In this document: positions 17,915-28,380 of the stretch, piece after piece | Numbering within the stretch: position 1 is the stretch's first letter | How the letters are laid out: each line of letters opens with the position of its first letter | The notes under the pieces: generated by a model | What the model was told of the DNA's origin: nothing | The model's input: the letters and a program-made list of their open reading frames with translations, nothing else | Database searches by the model: none | NCBI RefSeq assembly: GCF_013694105.1 | Contig: NZ_JACEFG010000001.1 | Span: 372,001-436,000 of the forward strand | Source: Halobacillus locisalis | Lineage (GTDB): Bacteria > Bacillota > Bacilli > Bacillales > Halobacillaceae | DNA: 64,000 bases | Direction of reading: 5' to 3' | Program-made: the position numbers and the translations under genes

Positions 17915-19987
17915 ATGAAACGTGTATTAATTGTAGGTGCAGGTAAAGGTGGTACAGCCCTGTTGCAGTTGTTGAATGAGACAGATCGCATGGAAGTCGT
18001 TGCGATTACAGATATCGATTCAAGGGCTGCTGGTTTTTCTCTTGCAAAGAAGTATGGCATCCCGACCCACAGAGATTGGCGAGATTGGATACATAAAGAC
18101 ATTGACATTGTGATTGAAGCGACGGGGAGCGATGAAGTGTTTGAGGAAATACGTTCCGAGCGAAAGCGCACAACGGTGTTGATTCCAGGATCAGTAGCCT
18201 ATATCACTTCGGAATTGCTAGAAGAAAAAGAATCGTTAGTCCAAAAGTTAAAACAACAGACTGAAAACCAACATTTGATATTGAATAGTATCCATGACGG
18301 CATGATTGTCATCGCGGATAACGGAAACGTTTCATTTATGAATCGCAGTGCAGAACGGATACTAGAGATGGATCGAACGTGTGTTGTTGGGAAGCCGGTG
18401 AAAGGAATTATTCCAGGTTCGAGATTACCCCATTTATTACAGTCACGGGAGAAAGAAATCAACCAAAAGCTTGAGCTTGACAATGGGAAGAAAGTAATCA
18501 CGACAAGGATTCCAATGATAGGACAAGACCAAAGGGTCATAGGGGCCTATGCCGTGTTCAAGGATATTACGGAAGTGGTGGATTTAGCTGAAGAAATCAC
18601 AGACCTTAAAGAAGTCAAAACCATGCTCGAAGCGATTATCCATTCCTCAGATGAGGCGATTTCTGTCGTAGACGAAAATGGAAACGGTTTAATGATCAAC
18701 CCTGCTTACACGAGAATTACAGGACTTAAGGAAGGAGACATTGTTGGCAAGCCGGCAACCGTCGATATTTCTGAAGGTGAGAGTATGCACATGAAGGTCC
18801 TGAACACCAGGAGGCCAGTTCGTGGGGTCAGGTTGAAAGTAGGGCCTTCCAAGAAAGATGTTCTGGTCAATGTAGCACCTGTCATCGTTGATGGGAAGTT
18901 GAAGGGGAGTGTGGGTGTTCTTCATGATGTATCGGAGATTCAGTCGCTTACAAGTGAGTTGAGAAGAGCGCGTCAAATCATCCGTAGCTTGGAAGCGAAA
19001 TACACATTTGATGACATCATCGGAAGTTCGAATGAAATGACGCTTGCCCTTGAACAAGCGAAGGTCGGGGCGAAAACGCCAGCGACTGTTCTTCTTAGAG
19101 GTGAGTCTGGCACAGGGAAAGAGTTATTTGCTCACGCCATTCATAATGAGAGTGAGAGGCGACATAATAAGTTTATCCGTGTCAATTGTGCGGCTATAGC
19201 TGAGTCTCTTTTAGAGAGTGAACTGTTCGGCTATGAGGACGGAGCATTCTCTGGTGCGAAGCGGGGAGGAAAGAAAGGGCTTTTCGAAGAAGCGAATTAT
19301 GGAAGTATTTTCTTAGACGAAATCGGGGAACTTACGCTTGCGATGCAGGCGAAGTTGCTTAGAGTTCTGCAAGAGAATGAACTGATCCGTGTCGGGGGAA
19401 CGAAACCAGTTCATGTTGACGTTCGGGTCATAGCGGCGACGAACCTCAATCTAGAAAAAGCGATCATGATGAAAACTTTTCGAGAAGACCTTTACTACCG
19501 TCTCAATCGCTTACCCATTTACATCCCCCCTTTACGAGAGAGGGCGGGAGATATTGAACTATTAACGGACCATTTGATCCAAAGGTTAAATGATGACTAT
19601 GGTCGAAACGTAACAAGTCTGGATGCTAAAGCCCTTGAAAAGTTGGAAGCGTACGATTGGCCAGGCAATGTGAGAGAACTAGAAAATATTATCGGGCGGG
19701 CTATGATTTACATGGATCATTTGGAAGAAACGATTCGTGCCGATCATATCCCGAGGCTGAAGGTTGAAACAGAACGCGAACTCGATCATTCTAAAGCAAC
19801 GTGGTTGGGTGAGACATTGCAGCAAGCCGTGGATGACTTTGAGAGGAAATTGTTGGCGGACGCATTCAGGGCACATAATTTTAATAAGACACAAACAGCG
19901 AAAGCTTTGGGTATTTCCATACGGAACCTTTATTATAAGTTAGAGAAATATGGTTTAGACAAAGATAGCATGCAAGATTCTTCATAA
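17915..19987 (+). CDS. bkdR: Sigma-54-dependent activator BkdR
   Basis: 690 aa bacterial enhancer-binding protein that activates the bkd operon. N-terminal region (about 1-110) begins [18 protein letters not shown], a nucleotide-binding-like Rossmann segment; two PAS domains follow (about 115-220 and 235-345); the AAA+ domain has Walker A GESGTGKE at 396-403 and the sigma-54 contact loop GAFSGA at 443-448, with Ser in place of the usual Thr; a Fis-type HTH ([18 protein letters not shown]) ends the protein. Directly before the -24/-12 promoter of ptb. Confidence 0.94.
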   Translation: MKRVLIVGAGKGGTALLQLLNETDRMEVVAITDIDSRAAGFSLAKKYGIPTHRDWRDWIHKDIDIVIEATGSDEVFEEIRSERKRTTVLIPGSVAYITSELLEEKESLVQKLKQQTENQHLILNSIHDGMIVIADNGNVSFMNRSAERILEMDRTCVVGKPVKGIIPGSRLPHLLQSREKEINQKLELDNGKKVITTRIPMIGQDQRVIGAYAVFKDITEVVDLAEEITDLKEVKTMLEAIIHSSDEAISVVDENGNGLMINPAYTRITGLKEGDIVGKPATVDISEGESMHMKVLNTRRPVRGVRLKVGPSKKDVLVNVAPVIVDGKLKGSVGVLHDVSEIQSLTSELRRARQIIRSLEAKYTFDDIIGSSNEMTLALEQAKVGAKTPATVLLRGESGTGKELFAHAIHNESERRHNKFIRVNCAAIAESLLESELFGYEDGAFSGAKRGGKKGLFEEANYGSIFLDEIGELTLAMQAKLLRVLQENELIRVGGTKPVHVDVRVIAATNLNLEKAIMMKTFREDLYYRLNRLPIYIPPLRERAGDIELLTDHLIQRLNDDYGRNVTSLDAKALEKLEAYDWPGNVRELENIIGRAMIYMDHLEETIRADHIPRLKVETERELDHSKATWLGETLQQAVDDFERKLLADAFRAHNFNKTQTAKALGISIRNLYYKLEKYGLDKDSMQDSS

Positions 19988-20002
19988 TGCAAGAAGTTGC
20001 AT
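19987..20002. promoter_or_regulatory. Palindrome, candidate BkdR upstream activating site
   Basis: ATGCAA-gaag-TTGCAT is a perfect inverted repeat overlapping the last base of bkdR and lying about 50 bp before the sigma-54 promoter. The enhancer role is inferred from position. Confidence 0.45.
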
Positions 20003-20042
20003 AGTAACGTCAGTCTCTATGCCCATGTATTTAGCTTTAGAA

Positions 20043-20060
20043 TTGGCATGAAACTTGCAT
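20043..20060 (+). promoter_or_regulatory. Sigma-54 (SigL) promoter of the bkd operon
   Basis: TTGGCATGAAACTTGCAT carries GG at 20045-20046 and GC at 20057-20058 with the exact sigma-54 spacing. It lies 25 bp before ptb and right after the gene of a sigma-54 activator. Confidence 0.92.
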
Positions 20061-20084
20061 GTATGAAAGTGGAGAGGTGACATC

Positions 20085-20987
20085 ATGAAATCATTAGACG
20101 AACTAATTCAACGGGTAGATCAGTCGAACGTGAAGACCGTGGCTGTCGCTCAGGCAGCAGATGAAGAAGTGCTTAAAGCCGTGAAGCAAGCTCTTGATAA
20201 GGGTCTTGCCTCCTTCTTACTCGTAGGAGAAAGCATACAGATTGAACAAGTTGCAAGAACGGCGGAGTTGGACCTTGACCAAGCAGGAGTCGAAATCGTC
20301 AGCTGTGAGGAAAGTAAGGCTGCGATGGAAGCGGTCAAATCGGTTCATGAACAAAAAGCTCATGTAGTGATGAAGGGACATATTGATACCAAGTCTTTGC
20401 TTAAAGCGGTTCTGAATAAGGAATTCGGTTTAAGGGGGAAAGGGGTTTTGTCACATGTAGCTTTATTTGAAGTTCCTGGACGCGACAATTTGATTTTCTT
20501 AACGGACTCTGCCATGAATATCGCGCCTTCGTTAGAAGAGAAGGTTCATATTTTGAATAATGCTGTTCATGTCGCAAGAAAAGCGGGGTGGAAACAACCT
20601 AAGGTGGCTCCTTTAGCTGCTGTAGAGGTCGTGAACCCTGCGATGCCAGCTACGCATGATGCGGCAATCTTGACTCAAATGAACCGTCGTGGCCAAATCA
20701 AAGACTGTCTAGTCGATGGGCCACTTGCTTTTGACAATGCAGTCGATCGAGACGCCGCAGAGCAGAAAGGCGTTCAGTCAGAAGTCGCCGGTCAAGCTGA
20801 TATATTGTTGGTCCCAACTATTGAAGTGGCCAATGCTTTATATAAATCATTCATGTATTTTGCGAATGCGAAAGTAGCAGCCGTCATTAGTGGAGCGAAA
20901 GCCCCTATTGTTTTGACGTCCCGCGCAGATACAGCCGAGAGTAAAGTGTACTCACTCGCTCTAGCCTTACAATCTAGTAACTCATAG
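20085..20987 (+). CDS. ptb: Phosphate butyryltransferase
   Basis: 300 aa, PTA/PTB family. Transfers branched-chain or straight acyl groups from CoA to phosphate; with Buk this yields ATP and the free acid. Conserved HVVMKGHIDTKSLLKAVL and FLTDSAMNIAP segments are present. First gene of the bkd operon, 25 bp after the sigma-54 promoter, with GGAGAGGTG as ribosome site. Spacing to bcd is 12 bp. Confidence 0.95.
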   Translation: MKSLDELIQRVDQSNVKTVAVAQAADEEVLKAVKQALDKGLASFLLVGESIQIEQVARTAELDLDQAGVEIVSCEESKAAMEAVKSVHEQKAHVVMKGHIDTKSLLKAVLNKEFGLRGKGVLSHVALFEVPGRDNLIFLTDSAMNIAPSLEEKVHILNNAVHVARKAGWKQPKVAPLAAVEVVNPAMPATHDAAILTQMNRRGQIKDCLVDGPLAFDNAVDRDAAEQKGVQSEVAGQADILLVPTIEVANALYKSFMYFANAKVAAVISGAKAPIVLTSRADTAESKVYSLALALQSSNS

Positions 20988-20999
20988 GAGGAATTTATA

Positions 21000-22094
21000 A
21001 TGGAAATATTCAAGTATATGAAAGAATACGATTACGAACAATTGGTGCTTTGTCAGGATGAACAGTCAGGATTAAAAGCGATTATCGCGATTCATGATAC
21101 AACACTAGGGCCGGCACTTGGTGGCACACGTATGTGGACATATGCTTCTGAAGAAGATGCGATTGAAGATGCTCTGCGCCTTGCCAAAGGGATGACTTAT
21201 AAAAATGCGGCAGCAGGCCTGAATCTTGGTGGTGGAAAAACGGTTATCATCGGGGATCCTAAGAAAGACAAGAACGAAGAGTTGTTCCGTGCTTTCGGAC
21301 GTTACATTCAAGGGCTCAATGGCCGTTACATCACAGCAGAAGACGTGGGGACTACTGTACAGGATATGGATTTGATTCACGAGGAGACGGACTATGTGAC
21401 TGGAATCTCTCCAGCCTTCGGTTCATCAGGAAATCCTTCTCCGGTAACAGCTTACGGCGTTTATCGTGGGATGAAGGCAGCGGCTAAAGAAGGATTCGGA
21501 TCCGATTCGCTTGAAGGCAAAACCATTGCTGTACAAGGTGTCGGAAACGTGGCATACAAGCTTTGCCGTCACTTACACGAAGAAGGCGCGAAGTTGATTG
21601 TTACCGATATCAATAAAGAAGCCGTTCAGCGCGCGGTTGAAGAATTTGGTGCCGAAGCGGTAGAACCTGATGAAATCTACGGCGTGGAATGTGATATTTA
21701 TGCTCCGTGTGCACTAGGCGCGACCATTAATGATGAGACCATTCCTCAAATTAAGGCGAAAGTCATTGCAGGAGCTGCCAATAATCAGTTGAAAGAAACG
21801 CGTCACGGAGATATCTTACACGAGAAAGGCGTCGTGTACACACCTGATTACGTCATCAATGCTGGTGGAGTCATCAATGTCGCGGACGAGCTACACGGTT
21901 ACAACAAAGAAAGAGCGATGAAGCGTGTCGAGACGATTTACGACAATCTTGCCCGCGTATTTGAAATCTCTCGCAGAGACAATATTCCTACGTATAAGGC
22001 TGCTGACCGCATGGCTGAGGAGCGTATCGAACGTATGCGTAAATCTCGTAGCCAATTCTTACAAAATGGTCAACACATCCTTTCTAGAAAATAA
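21000..22094 (+). CDS. bcd: Leucine dehydrogenase
   Basis: 364 aa NAD-dependent enzyme that deaminates leucine, isoleucine and valine to the 2-oxo acids. Substrate-binding and catalytic lysines are Lys68 and Lys80 ([18 protein letters not shown]); NAD site [18 protein letters not shown] precedes the ATG. Supplies the substrate for the BKDH complex encoded downstream. Confidence 0.97.
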   Translation: MEIFKYMKEYDYEQLVLCQDEQSGLKAIIAIHDTTLGPALGGTRMWTYASEEDAIEDALRLAKGMTYKNAAAGLNLGGGKTVIIGDPKKDKNEELFRAFGRYIQGLNGRYITAEDVGTTVQDMDLIHEETDYVTGISPAFGSSGNPSPVTAYGVYRGMKAAAKEGFGSDSLEGKTIAVQGVGNVAYKLCRHLHEEGAKLIVTDINKEAVQRAVEEFGAEAVEPDEIYGVECDIYAPCALGATINDETIPQIKAKVIAGAANNQLKETRHGDILHEKGVVYTPDYVINAGGVINVADELHGYNKERAMKRVETIYDNLARVFEISRRDNIPTYKAADRMAEERIERMRKSRSQFLQNGQHILSRK

Positions 22095-22113
22095 GTAACG
22101 GAGGTCAAAGACA

Positions 22114-23199
22114 GTGCATACTCATCGAATTCTAGTCATCAACCCAGGCTCCACTTCAACAAAGATCGGCGTCTTTGACGATGAAGAAGTCATATTTGAA
22201 AAAACGATCCGTCATCAACCGGATGAGGTGAATCAATATAAACGTATCATCGATCAATATGAGTTCAGAAAACAAGTAATTCTGGATGAATTGGATCAAG
22301 AAGGGATCAGCATCAGTAAGCTTAGCGCCGTGTGTGGACGCGGCGGCTTGCTTCGTCCCATCGAAGGTGGTACTTACGAAGTGAATGAAGCGATGTTAGA
22401 GGATTTGAAGAACGGATACAACGGAGAGCATGCCTCAAATCTCGGTGGAATGATCGCTCATGAAATTGCTCGAAGCTTGAATATCGGTGCCTACATCGTC
22501 GACCCGGTCGTTGTCGATGAATTACATGATTTAGCCCGTGTTTCGGGTGTTCCTGAAATTCCACGTAAAAGTATCTTTCATGCGCTCAATCAGAAAGCCG
22601 TAGCAAGACGTGCTGCCAAAGACTTAGAGAAACCATACAGGGATACACGCTTGATTGTTACTCATATGGGTGGCGGCATAACTGTTGGAGCCCATGCCGG
22701 AGGGCGCGTCATTGATGTGAATAACGGTCTTCATGGAGACGGCCCGTTTTCCCCGGAAAGAGCTGGAACAGTACCTGCTGGTGACCTAGTATCTCTTTGC
22801 TTCTCAGGGCAATACTACCGGGATGAAGTGATGAAGAAGTTAGTGGGACAAGGCGGATTGATGGCCTATCTCGATACGAACGATGCCCGGGAAGTTGAGA
22901 AAATGGTCGAGCACGGAGACCAAAAAGCATCACTCGTTTACGAATCGATGGCTTATCAAATCGCGAAAGAAATAGGTAGTATGAGTGCAGTGCTTGAAGG
23001 GAAAGTCGATGCTATCGCCTTGACGGGAGGACTGGCTTATGGCAAAAAGTTTGTCGAGGAGATTTCCAAACGTGTTCACTGGATTGCTGATGTCCTCGTC
23101 TACCCTGGTGAGAATGAGCTGGAAGCGCTCAATGAAGGAACGCTTCGTGTATTAAATAACGAGGAAGTACCTAAACAGTACCCGAATTTTGCAGAATAA
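22114..23199 (+). CDS. buk: Butyrate kinase
   Basis: 361 aa acetokinase-family enzyme: acyl phosphate plus ADP gives the acid and ATP. N-terminal [19 protein letters not shown] is the phosphate-binding loop; [24 protein letters not shown] and [10 protein letters not shown] are also typical. Starts at GTG 22114 behind ACGGAGG. In Bacillus it acts on isobutyryl, isovaleryl and methylbutyryl phosphate. Confidence 0.95.
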   Translation: MHTHRILVINPGSTSTKIGVFDDEEVIFEKTIRHQPDEVNQYKRIIDQYEFRKQVILDELDQEGISISKLSAVCGRGGLLRPIEGGTYEVNEAMLEDLKNGYNGEHASNLGGMIAHEIARSLNIGAYIVDPVVVDELHDLARVSGVPEIPRKSIFHALNQKAVARRAAKDLEKPYRDTRLIVTHMGGGITVGAHAGGRVIDVNNGLHGDGPFSPERAGTVPAGDLVSLCFSGQYYRDEVMKKLVGQGGLMAYLDTNDAREVEKMVEHGDQKASLVYESMAYQIAKEIGSMSAVLEGKVDAIALTGGLAYGKKFVEEISKRVHWIADVLVYPGENELEALNEGTLRVLNNEEVPKQYPNFAE

Positions 23200-23213
23200 A
23201 AAGGAGAGTACCT

Positions 23214-24635
23214 ATGGCTGAAGAGTATGATCTAGTCGTTTTAGGAGGCGGAACAGGTGGCTATGTTGCTGCCATCCGTGCTTCTAAGTTAGGGTTAAAA
23301 GTCGCAATCGTGGAAAAGCGTGAGCTTGGCGGAACATGCTTGCACAGAGGATGTATTCCTTCCAAAGCGTTGCTTCGGAGTGCAGAAGTTTTCCGTCAAA
23401 CGAAAGAAGCAGACGAATATGGCGTCACAACACAAGAGCCAACTCTGAACTTTGTGAAAGTTCAAGAGCGAAAACAATCGATTGTCGATACGCTACATAA
23501 AGGCGTTCAAGGATTGATGCAAAAAGGGAAGATTGATGTCTATGAAGGATTCGGACGCATCCTAGGGCCTTCTATTTTCTCACCGACAGCCGGAACGATT
23601 TCTGTTGAGATGAATAATGGAGAAGAAAACGAAATGCTTATTCCGAAGAACGTACTGGTTGCTACAGGTTCTAGTCCGAAGTCATTGCCTGGATTGGAAG
23701 TGGATGGTGAATTGATCATGACTTCCGACGATGCGCTATACATGGAGAGTCTACCTGAGTCGATCATCATCGTAGGTGGAGGTGTCATCGGAATTGAGTG
23801 GGCATCGATGCTTGCTGATTTTGGAGTCGGCGTGACAGTTCTCGAATATCTTCCTACCATCCTTCCAACAGAAGATCAGGATGTTTCCAAGGAAATGTTG
23901 AAGCAAATGAAAAACAAAGGTGTAAACGTTATCACGAGTGCGAAAGTGATGCCGGATACATTAGATAAGTCCAATGGGATCTCGATTCAAGCAGAAGTTG
24001 ACGGTGAAACCGTTACGTATGAAGCAGATCGGATGCTTGTATCTGTAGGTCGTTCAGCGAATGTCACGAACATTGGTCTTGAAAATACAGATATTGTCGT
24101 CGAAAACGGATTTGTGCAAACAAACGACATGTATCAAACAAAAGAAAGTCATATTTATGCCATCGGAGACGTAATAGGTGGAATGATGCTCGCGCATGTC
24201 GCTTCACATGAAGGGATCGTAGCAGTTGAGCATATGGCTGATAAGAAGCCTCATCCCATCAATACGGAACAAGTGCCAACTTGCATTTACTCAAACCCAG
24301 AAGTTGCAAGCGTTGGATTGACGCAACAACAAGCCGAAGATCAAGGTTATGAAATCAAAGTTGGTAAATTCCCGTTCCAAGCTGTCGGAAAAGCGCTTGT
24401 GTACGGCGAGAAAGATGGTTTTGTCAAAGTCATTGCCGATAAAAATACCGATGATCTGTTAGGCGTTCATATGGTTGGACCTCATGTAACGGATATGATT
24501 TCTGAAGCGGGGCTCGCAAAAGTACTGGATGCTACACCATGGGAGATTGCTGAGAGCATTCATCCCCACCCAACGCTTGCCGAAGCGATTGGAGAGGCCG
24601 CTATGGCTGTTGATGGAAACCAAATTCATGGATAA
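23214..24635 (+). CDS. lpdV: Dihydrolipoyl dehydrogenase (E3) of branched-chain complex
   Basis: 473 aa flavoprotein that reoxidises dihydrolipoyl groups of BkdB with NAD. FAD site GGGTGGYVAA at 11-20, redox disulfide Cys42/Cys47 in GGTCLHRGCIPSKAL, NAD site IVGGGVIGIEWAS, and the catalytic HPHPTLAEA near the C terminus. Located within the bkd operon, 14 bp after buk. Confidence 0.96.
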   Translation: MAEEYDLVVLGGGTGGYVAAIRASKLGLKVAIVEKRELGGTCLHRGCIPSKALLRSAEVFRQTKEADEYGVTTQEPTLNFVKVQERKQSIVDTLHKGVQGLMQKGKIDVYEGFGRILGPSIFSPTAGTISVEMNNGEENEMLIPKNVLVATGSSPKSLPGLEVDGELIMTSDDALYMESLPESIIIVGGGVIGIEWASMLADFGVGVTVLEYLPTILPTEDQDVSKEMLKQMKNKGVNVITSAKVMPDTLDKSNGISIQAEVDGETVTYEADRMLVSVGRSANVTNIGLENTDIVVENGFVQTNDMYQTKESHIYAIGDVIGGMMLAHVASHEGIVAVEHMADKKPHPINTEQVPTCIYSNPEVASVGLTQQQAEDQGYEIKVGKFPFQAVGKALVYGEKDGFVKVIADKNTDDLLGVHMVGPHVTDMISEAGLAKVLDATPWEIAESIHPHPTLAEAIGEAAMAVDGNQIHG

Positions 24636-24655
24636 AGATTAAAGGAGGGAATCTC

Positions 24656-25648
24656 ATGGCTGAAAACCGCCATAAGTCTTTAGGATTAAGTGATGATGAA
24701 GTATTAGACATGTTCCGCACAATGCTGCTTGCAAGAAAGATCGATGAACGCATGTGGTTGCTGAACCGTGCTGGTAAAATCCCGTTCGTTATTTCCTGTC
24801 AAGGTCAAGAGGCAGCCCAAGTAGGGGCTTCTTATGCATTAGATCGAGATAAGGACTACGCACTACCATACTATCGTGATATGGGTGTCGTATTATCTTT
24901 CGGGATGACGGCTAAAGATTTGATGCTATCCGGATTTGCGAAAGCGGAAGACCCGAACTCTGGTGGAAGGCAAATGCCAGGTCACTTTGGGCAGAAGAAA
25001 AACCGAATCGTTACGGGCTCCTCGCCTGTTACGACGCAAGTTCCACATGCAGTGGGCATTGCGCTTGCAGGAAAAATGGAGAAAAAGGATTTTGTTTCAC
25101 TGGTTACATTCGGTGAAGGCTCGTCCAACCAAGGTGATTTCCATGAAGGGGCAAACTTCGCTGGTGTCCATAAGTTGCCTGTCATTTTCATGGTCGAAAA
25201 CAACAAGTACGCCATCTCCGTGCCTGTTTCCAAGCAGCTGGCTTGTGAAAAAGTATCGGATCGCGCCATTGGGTATGGTATGCCTGGGGAAACAGTAGAC
25301 GGAAATGATCCACTTGCTGTATATGAAGTCGTGAAAGCAGCTGCTGATCGCGGACGCAAGGGAGAAGGACCAACGCTTGTCGAAACCGTTTCGTACCGTT
25401 TGACCCCTCACTCCAGTGATGATGATGACCGTACGTATCGTGAAAAAGAAGAAGTGGAAGAGGCGAAGAAGAAAGATTCGATCGTCACTTTTGCAAATTA
25501 CTTACGCGAACAGAACATTCTAACGGAAGAAAAAGAAGAAGCAATGAACAAAGAAATTGATGATTTAGTCAATGAAGCGACGGATTATGCTGAGAATGCG
25601 GCCTATGCCGAAGCGGAATCAGCTATGAAATACGTATACGAAGAGTAA
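24656..25648 (+). CDS. bkdAA: Branched-chain 2-oxo acid dehydrogenase E1 alpha
   Basis: 330 aa ThDP-dependent subunit that decarboxylates branched 2-oxo acids with BkdAB. The ThDP site runs from GEGSSNQGDFHEGANFAG to MVENNKYAIS; the phosphorylation-loop region YRLTPHSSDDDDRTYR is present. Ribosome site AAAGGAGGG. Next to bkdAB (15-bp gap) in conserved order. Confidence 0.97.
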   Translation: MAENRHKSLGLSDDEVLDMFRTMLLARKIDERMWLLNRAGKIPFVISCQGQEAAQVGASYALDRDKDYALPYYRDMGVVLSFGMTAKDLMLSGFAKAEDPNSGGRQMPGHFGQKKNRIVTGSSPVTTQVPHAVGIALAGKMEKKDFVSLVTFGEGSSNQGDFHEGANFAGVHKLPVIFMVENNKYAISVPVSKQLACEKVSDRAIGYGMPGETVDGNDPLAVYEVVKAAADRGRKGEGPTLVETVSYRLTPHSSDDDDRTYREKEEVEEAKKKDSIVTFANYLREQNILTEEKEEAMNKEIDDLVNEATDYAENAAYAEAESAMKYVYEE

Positions 25649-25663
25649 GGAGGGGGAAGAACG

Positions 25664-26647
25664 ATGCCAGTTATATCTTATATTCAAGCAGTTACTCAAG
25701 CTTTAAAAGAAGAAATGCAACGCGATGAGAAAGTATTTGTTTTAGGTGAAGATGTAGGGAAGCGCGGAGGAGTATTCCGTGCAACAGATGGCTTGTACGA
25801 TGAATTCGGTGAGGATCGTGTACTAGACACGCCCTTAGCAGAATCTGCAATCGCTGGAGTAGGAATCGGTGCAGCTATGTACGGGATGCGTCCTGTTGCG
25901 GAAATGCAGTTCGCTGATTTTATCATGCCAGCAGTGAACCAAATCATTTCTGAAGCAGCAAAAATCCGCTATCGTTCCAATAATGATTGGCAAGCACCGA
26001 TTACGATCCGTGCCCCGTATGGTGGTGGCGTACACGGAGCCTTGTATCATTCCCAATCTGTGGAAGCGGTATTCGCGAACCAACCAGGTTTGAAAATCGT
26101 CATGCCTTCCACCCCTTACGATGTGAAGGGTTTATTGAAAGCATCCATCCGTGACAATGACCCTGTGTTGTTCTTTGAGCATAAGCGTGCTTACCGCTTG
26201 ATCAAAGGAGAAGTTCCGGAAGAGGATTACACATTGCCAATCGGAAAAGCGGACGTTAAGCGTGAAGGCTCAGACATTACCGTCATTACGTACGGACTCT
26301 GCGTACACTTCGCTCTCCAGGCGGCTGAGAAGCTTGCTGAAGAGGGAATTGATGCGCACATCCTGGACTTGCGTACGGTTTATCCTTTAGATAAAGAAGG
26401 AATTATCGAAGCAGCATCAAAAACAGGTAAAGTCCTTCTTGTAACGGAAGACAATAAAGAGGGCGGTATCATTTCAGAAGTGTCAGCGATCATCAGTGAG
26501 AACTGCCTGTTCGACCTAGATGCTCCTGTACAACGCTTAGCTGGTCCTGATGTACCTTCTATGCCTTACGCACCGACTATGGAAAAACACTTTATGATGA
26601 ATCCGGATAAAGTTGAAAAAGCGATGCGCGACCTCGCCGAATTTTAA
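25664..26647 (+). CDS. bkdAB: Branched-chain 2-oxo acid dehydrogenase E1 beta
   Basis: 327 aa transketolase-like subunit. FVLGEDVGKRGGVFRAT at the start, DTPLAESAIAGVGIGAA with the ThDP-contacting Glu, and VHGALYHSQSVEAVF are conserved. Forms the alpha2-beta2 E1 with BkdAA. AAGGAGGGGGAA precedes the ATG. Confidence 0.97.
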   Translation: MPVISYIQAVTQALKEEMQRDEKVFVLGEDVGKRGGVFRATDGLYDEFGEDRVLDTPLAESAIAGVGIGAAMYGMRPVAEMQFADFIMPAVNQIISEAAKIRYRSNNDWQAPITIRAPYGGGVHGALYHSQSVEAVFANQPGLKIVMPSTPYDVKGLLKASIRDNDPVLFFEHKRAYRLIKGEVPEEDYTLPIGKADVKREGSDITVITYGLCVHFALQAAEKLAEEGIDAHILDLRTVYPLDKEGIIEAASKTGKVLLVTEDNKEGGIISEVSAIISENCLFDLDAPVQRLAGPDVPSMPYAPTMEKHFMMNPDKVEKAMRDLAEF

Positions 26648-26662
26648 GAAGGAGGGATTCCT

Positions 26663-27988
26663 GTGGGTTTAGAAAAAATCAATATGCCTCAGCTTGGAGA
26701 AAGTGTCACGGAAGGTACTATCAGCACGTGGCTCGTCCAACCTGGTGATTCTGTAAATAAATATGATCCGATTGCGGAAGTAATGACAGATAAGGTAAAC
26801 GCGGAAGTGCCTTCTTCCTTTACAGGTACGATAAAAGAGTTAGTAGCCCAAGAAGGTGATACGATCGAAGTCGGCGATTTAATGTGTCACATTGAAGTTG
26901 AAGGGGCTGGATCCGTATCTGAAGAAGAGTCCGCGCCTCAGAAAGAAGAAAAAGCACCGGCTGAACCTTCTGGTGGAAAAGCTGATGCCAAAGAGCCTAA
27001 GAAAGAGTCTAAGCCTAAGAAAGACGAAGGCAATAAGAAGCGCTATTCACCAGCCGTTATGACGCTTGCTCAAGAACACGATATCGATTTGAATCAAGTC
27101 GATGGTTCTGGACGCGGTGGACGTATCACTCGTAAAGATATCGAGAAGATTATCGAGAGTGGCGACATTCCGACAAGCGACGAAGCTCCTGCTAATGAAG
27201 CAGAGGCTCAGAAACAAGCACCAGCTGCTCCATCTGAAGCACCAGCTGCACCTGCACAACCTTCCGCTCCAAACGTTCAAGCAGGAGAAGGGGACGTGGA
27301 GATTCCAGTTACGGGTGTTCGGAAAGCCATTGCATCGAATATGGTGAAATCGACAACCGAGATCCCGCACGCATGGATGATGGTTGAGGTCGATGTGACC
27401 AATCTTGTCGAACTTCGTAATGCGAAGAAGAATAAATTCAAACAACAGGAAGGCTATAGCCTGACGTATTTCGCTTTCTTCGTGAAAGCTGTTGCCCAAG
27501 CGCTCAAAGAGTATCCAGAGCTGAACAGTATGTGGGCGGGAGACAAAATCATCCAGAAAAAAGCCATCAACCTGAATATCGCTGTGGCAAAAGATGATCA
27601 ACTGTTCGTCCCTGTCATCCGGGACGCCGACGAAAAAAGCATCAAAGGGATTGCGAAAGACATCACGGAACTTGCGGGCAAAGCCCGTCAAGGCAAGCTG
27701 ACTTCAAAAGACATGGAAGGCGGTACCTTTACAGTCAACAACACAGGCTCATTCGGATCTGTGCAGTCCATGGGTGTCATCAACCACCCTCAGGCCGCGA
27801 TTTTGCAAGTAGAATCCATCGTCAAGAAGCCTGTCTTCCAAAACGGCATGTTCGGTGCGCGTGACATGGTCAACTTATGTCTATCGCTCGATCACCGTGT
27901 ATTGGATGGTCTTGTAGCTGGAAACTTCCTTGCGCGCGTGAAAGAAATTCTAGAAAAAATGTCTGAAGACCATACATCGATTTATTAA
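26663..27988 (+). CDS. bkdB: Branched-chain 2-oxo acid dehydrogenase E2 (lipoamide acyltransferase)
   Basis: 441 aa core of the BKDH complex. One lipoyl domain (about 1-78) with lipoyl Lys44 in EVMTDKVNAEV, a Glu/Lys-rich linker, an E1/E3-binding domain (about 129-166, YSPAVMTLAQEHDIDL), an Ala/Pro linker, and the catalytic domain ending in SLDHRVLDGL. Begins at GTG 26663 behind AAGGAGGG. Last gene of the sigma-54 operon; a terminator follows. Confidence 0.96.
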   Translation: MGLEKINMPQLGESVTEGTISTWLVQPGDSVNKYDPIAEVMTDKVNAEVPSSFTGTIKELVAQEGDTIEVGDLMCHIEVEGAGSVSEEESAPQKEEKAPAEPSGGKADAKEPKKESKPKKDEGNKKRYSPAVMTLAQEHDIDLNQVDGSGRGGRITRKDIEKIIESGDIPTSDEAPANEAEAQKQAPAAPSEAPAAPAQPSAPNVQAGEGDVEIPVTGVRKAIASNMVKSTTEIPHAWMMVEVDVTNLVELRNAKKNKFKQQEGYSLTYFAFFVKAVAQALKEYPELNSMWAGDKIIQKKAINLNIAVAKDDQLFVPVIRDADEKSIKGIAKDITELAGKARQGKLTSKDMEGGTFTVNNTGSFGSVQSMGVINHPQAAILQVESIVKKPVFQNGMFGARDMVNLCLSLDHRVLDGLVAGNFLARVKEILEKMSEDHTSIY

Positions 27989-27998
27989 TAGATGGATA

Positions 27999-28034
27999 GA
28001 AGCGTTCTGCCTAAGGCAGGGCGTTTCTTTTTTT
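27999..28034 (+). terminator. Terminator of the bkd operon
   Basis: Thirteen-base arms (27999-28011 and 28015-28027, three G-T pairs) with a TAA loop and a following T-run. Confidence 0.9.
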
Positions 28035-28145
28035 GTCTTAATACATGTAGGTTCTAGACGGTTTTTCATTCAATTATTCAATAAAAGTGTGTTGAAAACC
28101 TGAGTCACAGCAGGTTTAATTGGACCAAAATGCGTTCGTTCAAAA

Positions 28146-28265
28146 ATGTATGAAGCATACAATCAATCCCTTCACTATGAAAGGGTGCTGAAAATATCGG
28201 AACATCTAGATGAATTACTGAACAAACTAGAAGAGCTGAAAAATCGACATGATGATCCGGTTTGA
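28146..28265 (+). CDS. Possible Spo0E-like mini-protein
   Basis: An open frame of 39 codons contains RVLKISEHLDELLNKLEEL, which resembles the second helix of Spo0E-type phosphatases (typical core S-Q-E-L-D); here it reads SEHLD. Such proteins dephosphorylate Spo0A-P. The ATG at 28146 has no Shine-Dalgarno site and the frame is open back to 28104, so the start is unsure and a decayed copy is possible. The remaining bases from 28035 to 28380 hold only the brxB promoter. Confidence 0.35.
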   Translation: MYEAYNQSLHYERVLKISEHLDELLNKLEELKNRHDDPV

Positions 28266-28320
28266 TTCATTGAATCCAAGATGAGGGCTACAACACGTTT
28301 CGAACTGATGTTTCTTTCCA

Positions 28321-28349
28321 TTGAAAGCGAATGAAGAACTTGGTAGAAT
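28321..28349 (+). promoter_or_regulatory. Promoter of brxB
   Basis: TTGAAA (28321-28326) and TAGAAT (28344-28349), spaced by 17 bp, 31 bp before the start codon. Confidence 0.65.
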
Positions 28350-28380
28350 ATTGATAGTACTTAATAAAGGAGCCATGTAT

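Noticed and set aside
27047..27691. 214-codon frame antisense to bkdB
   Set aside because: A shadow of the strongly coding bkdB strand, rich in Cys/Trp/Phe runs, with no ribosome site.
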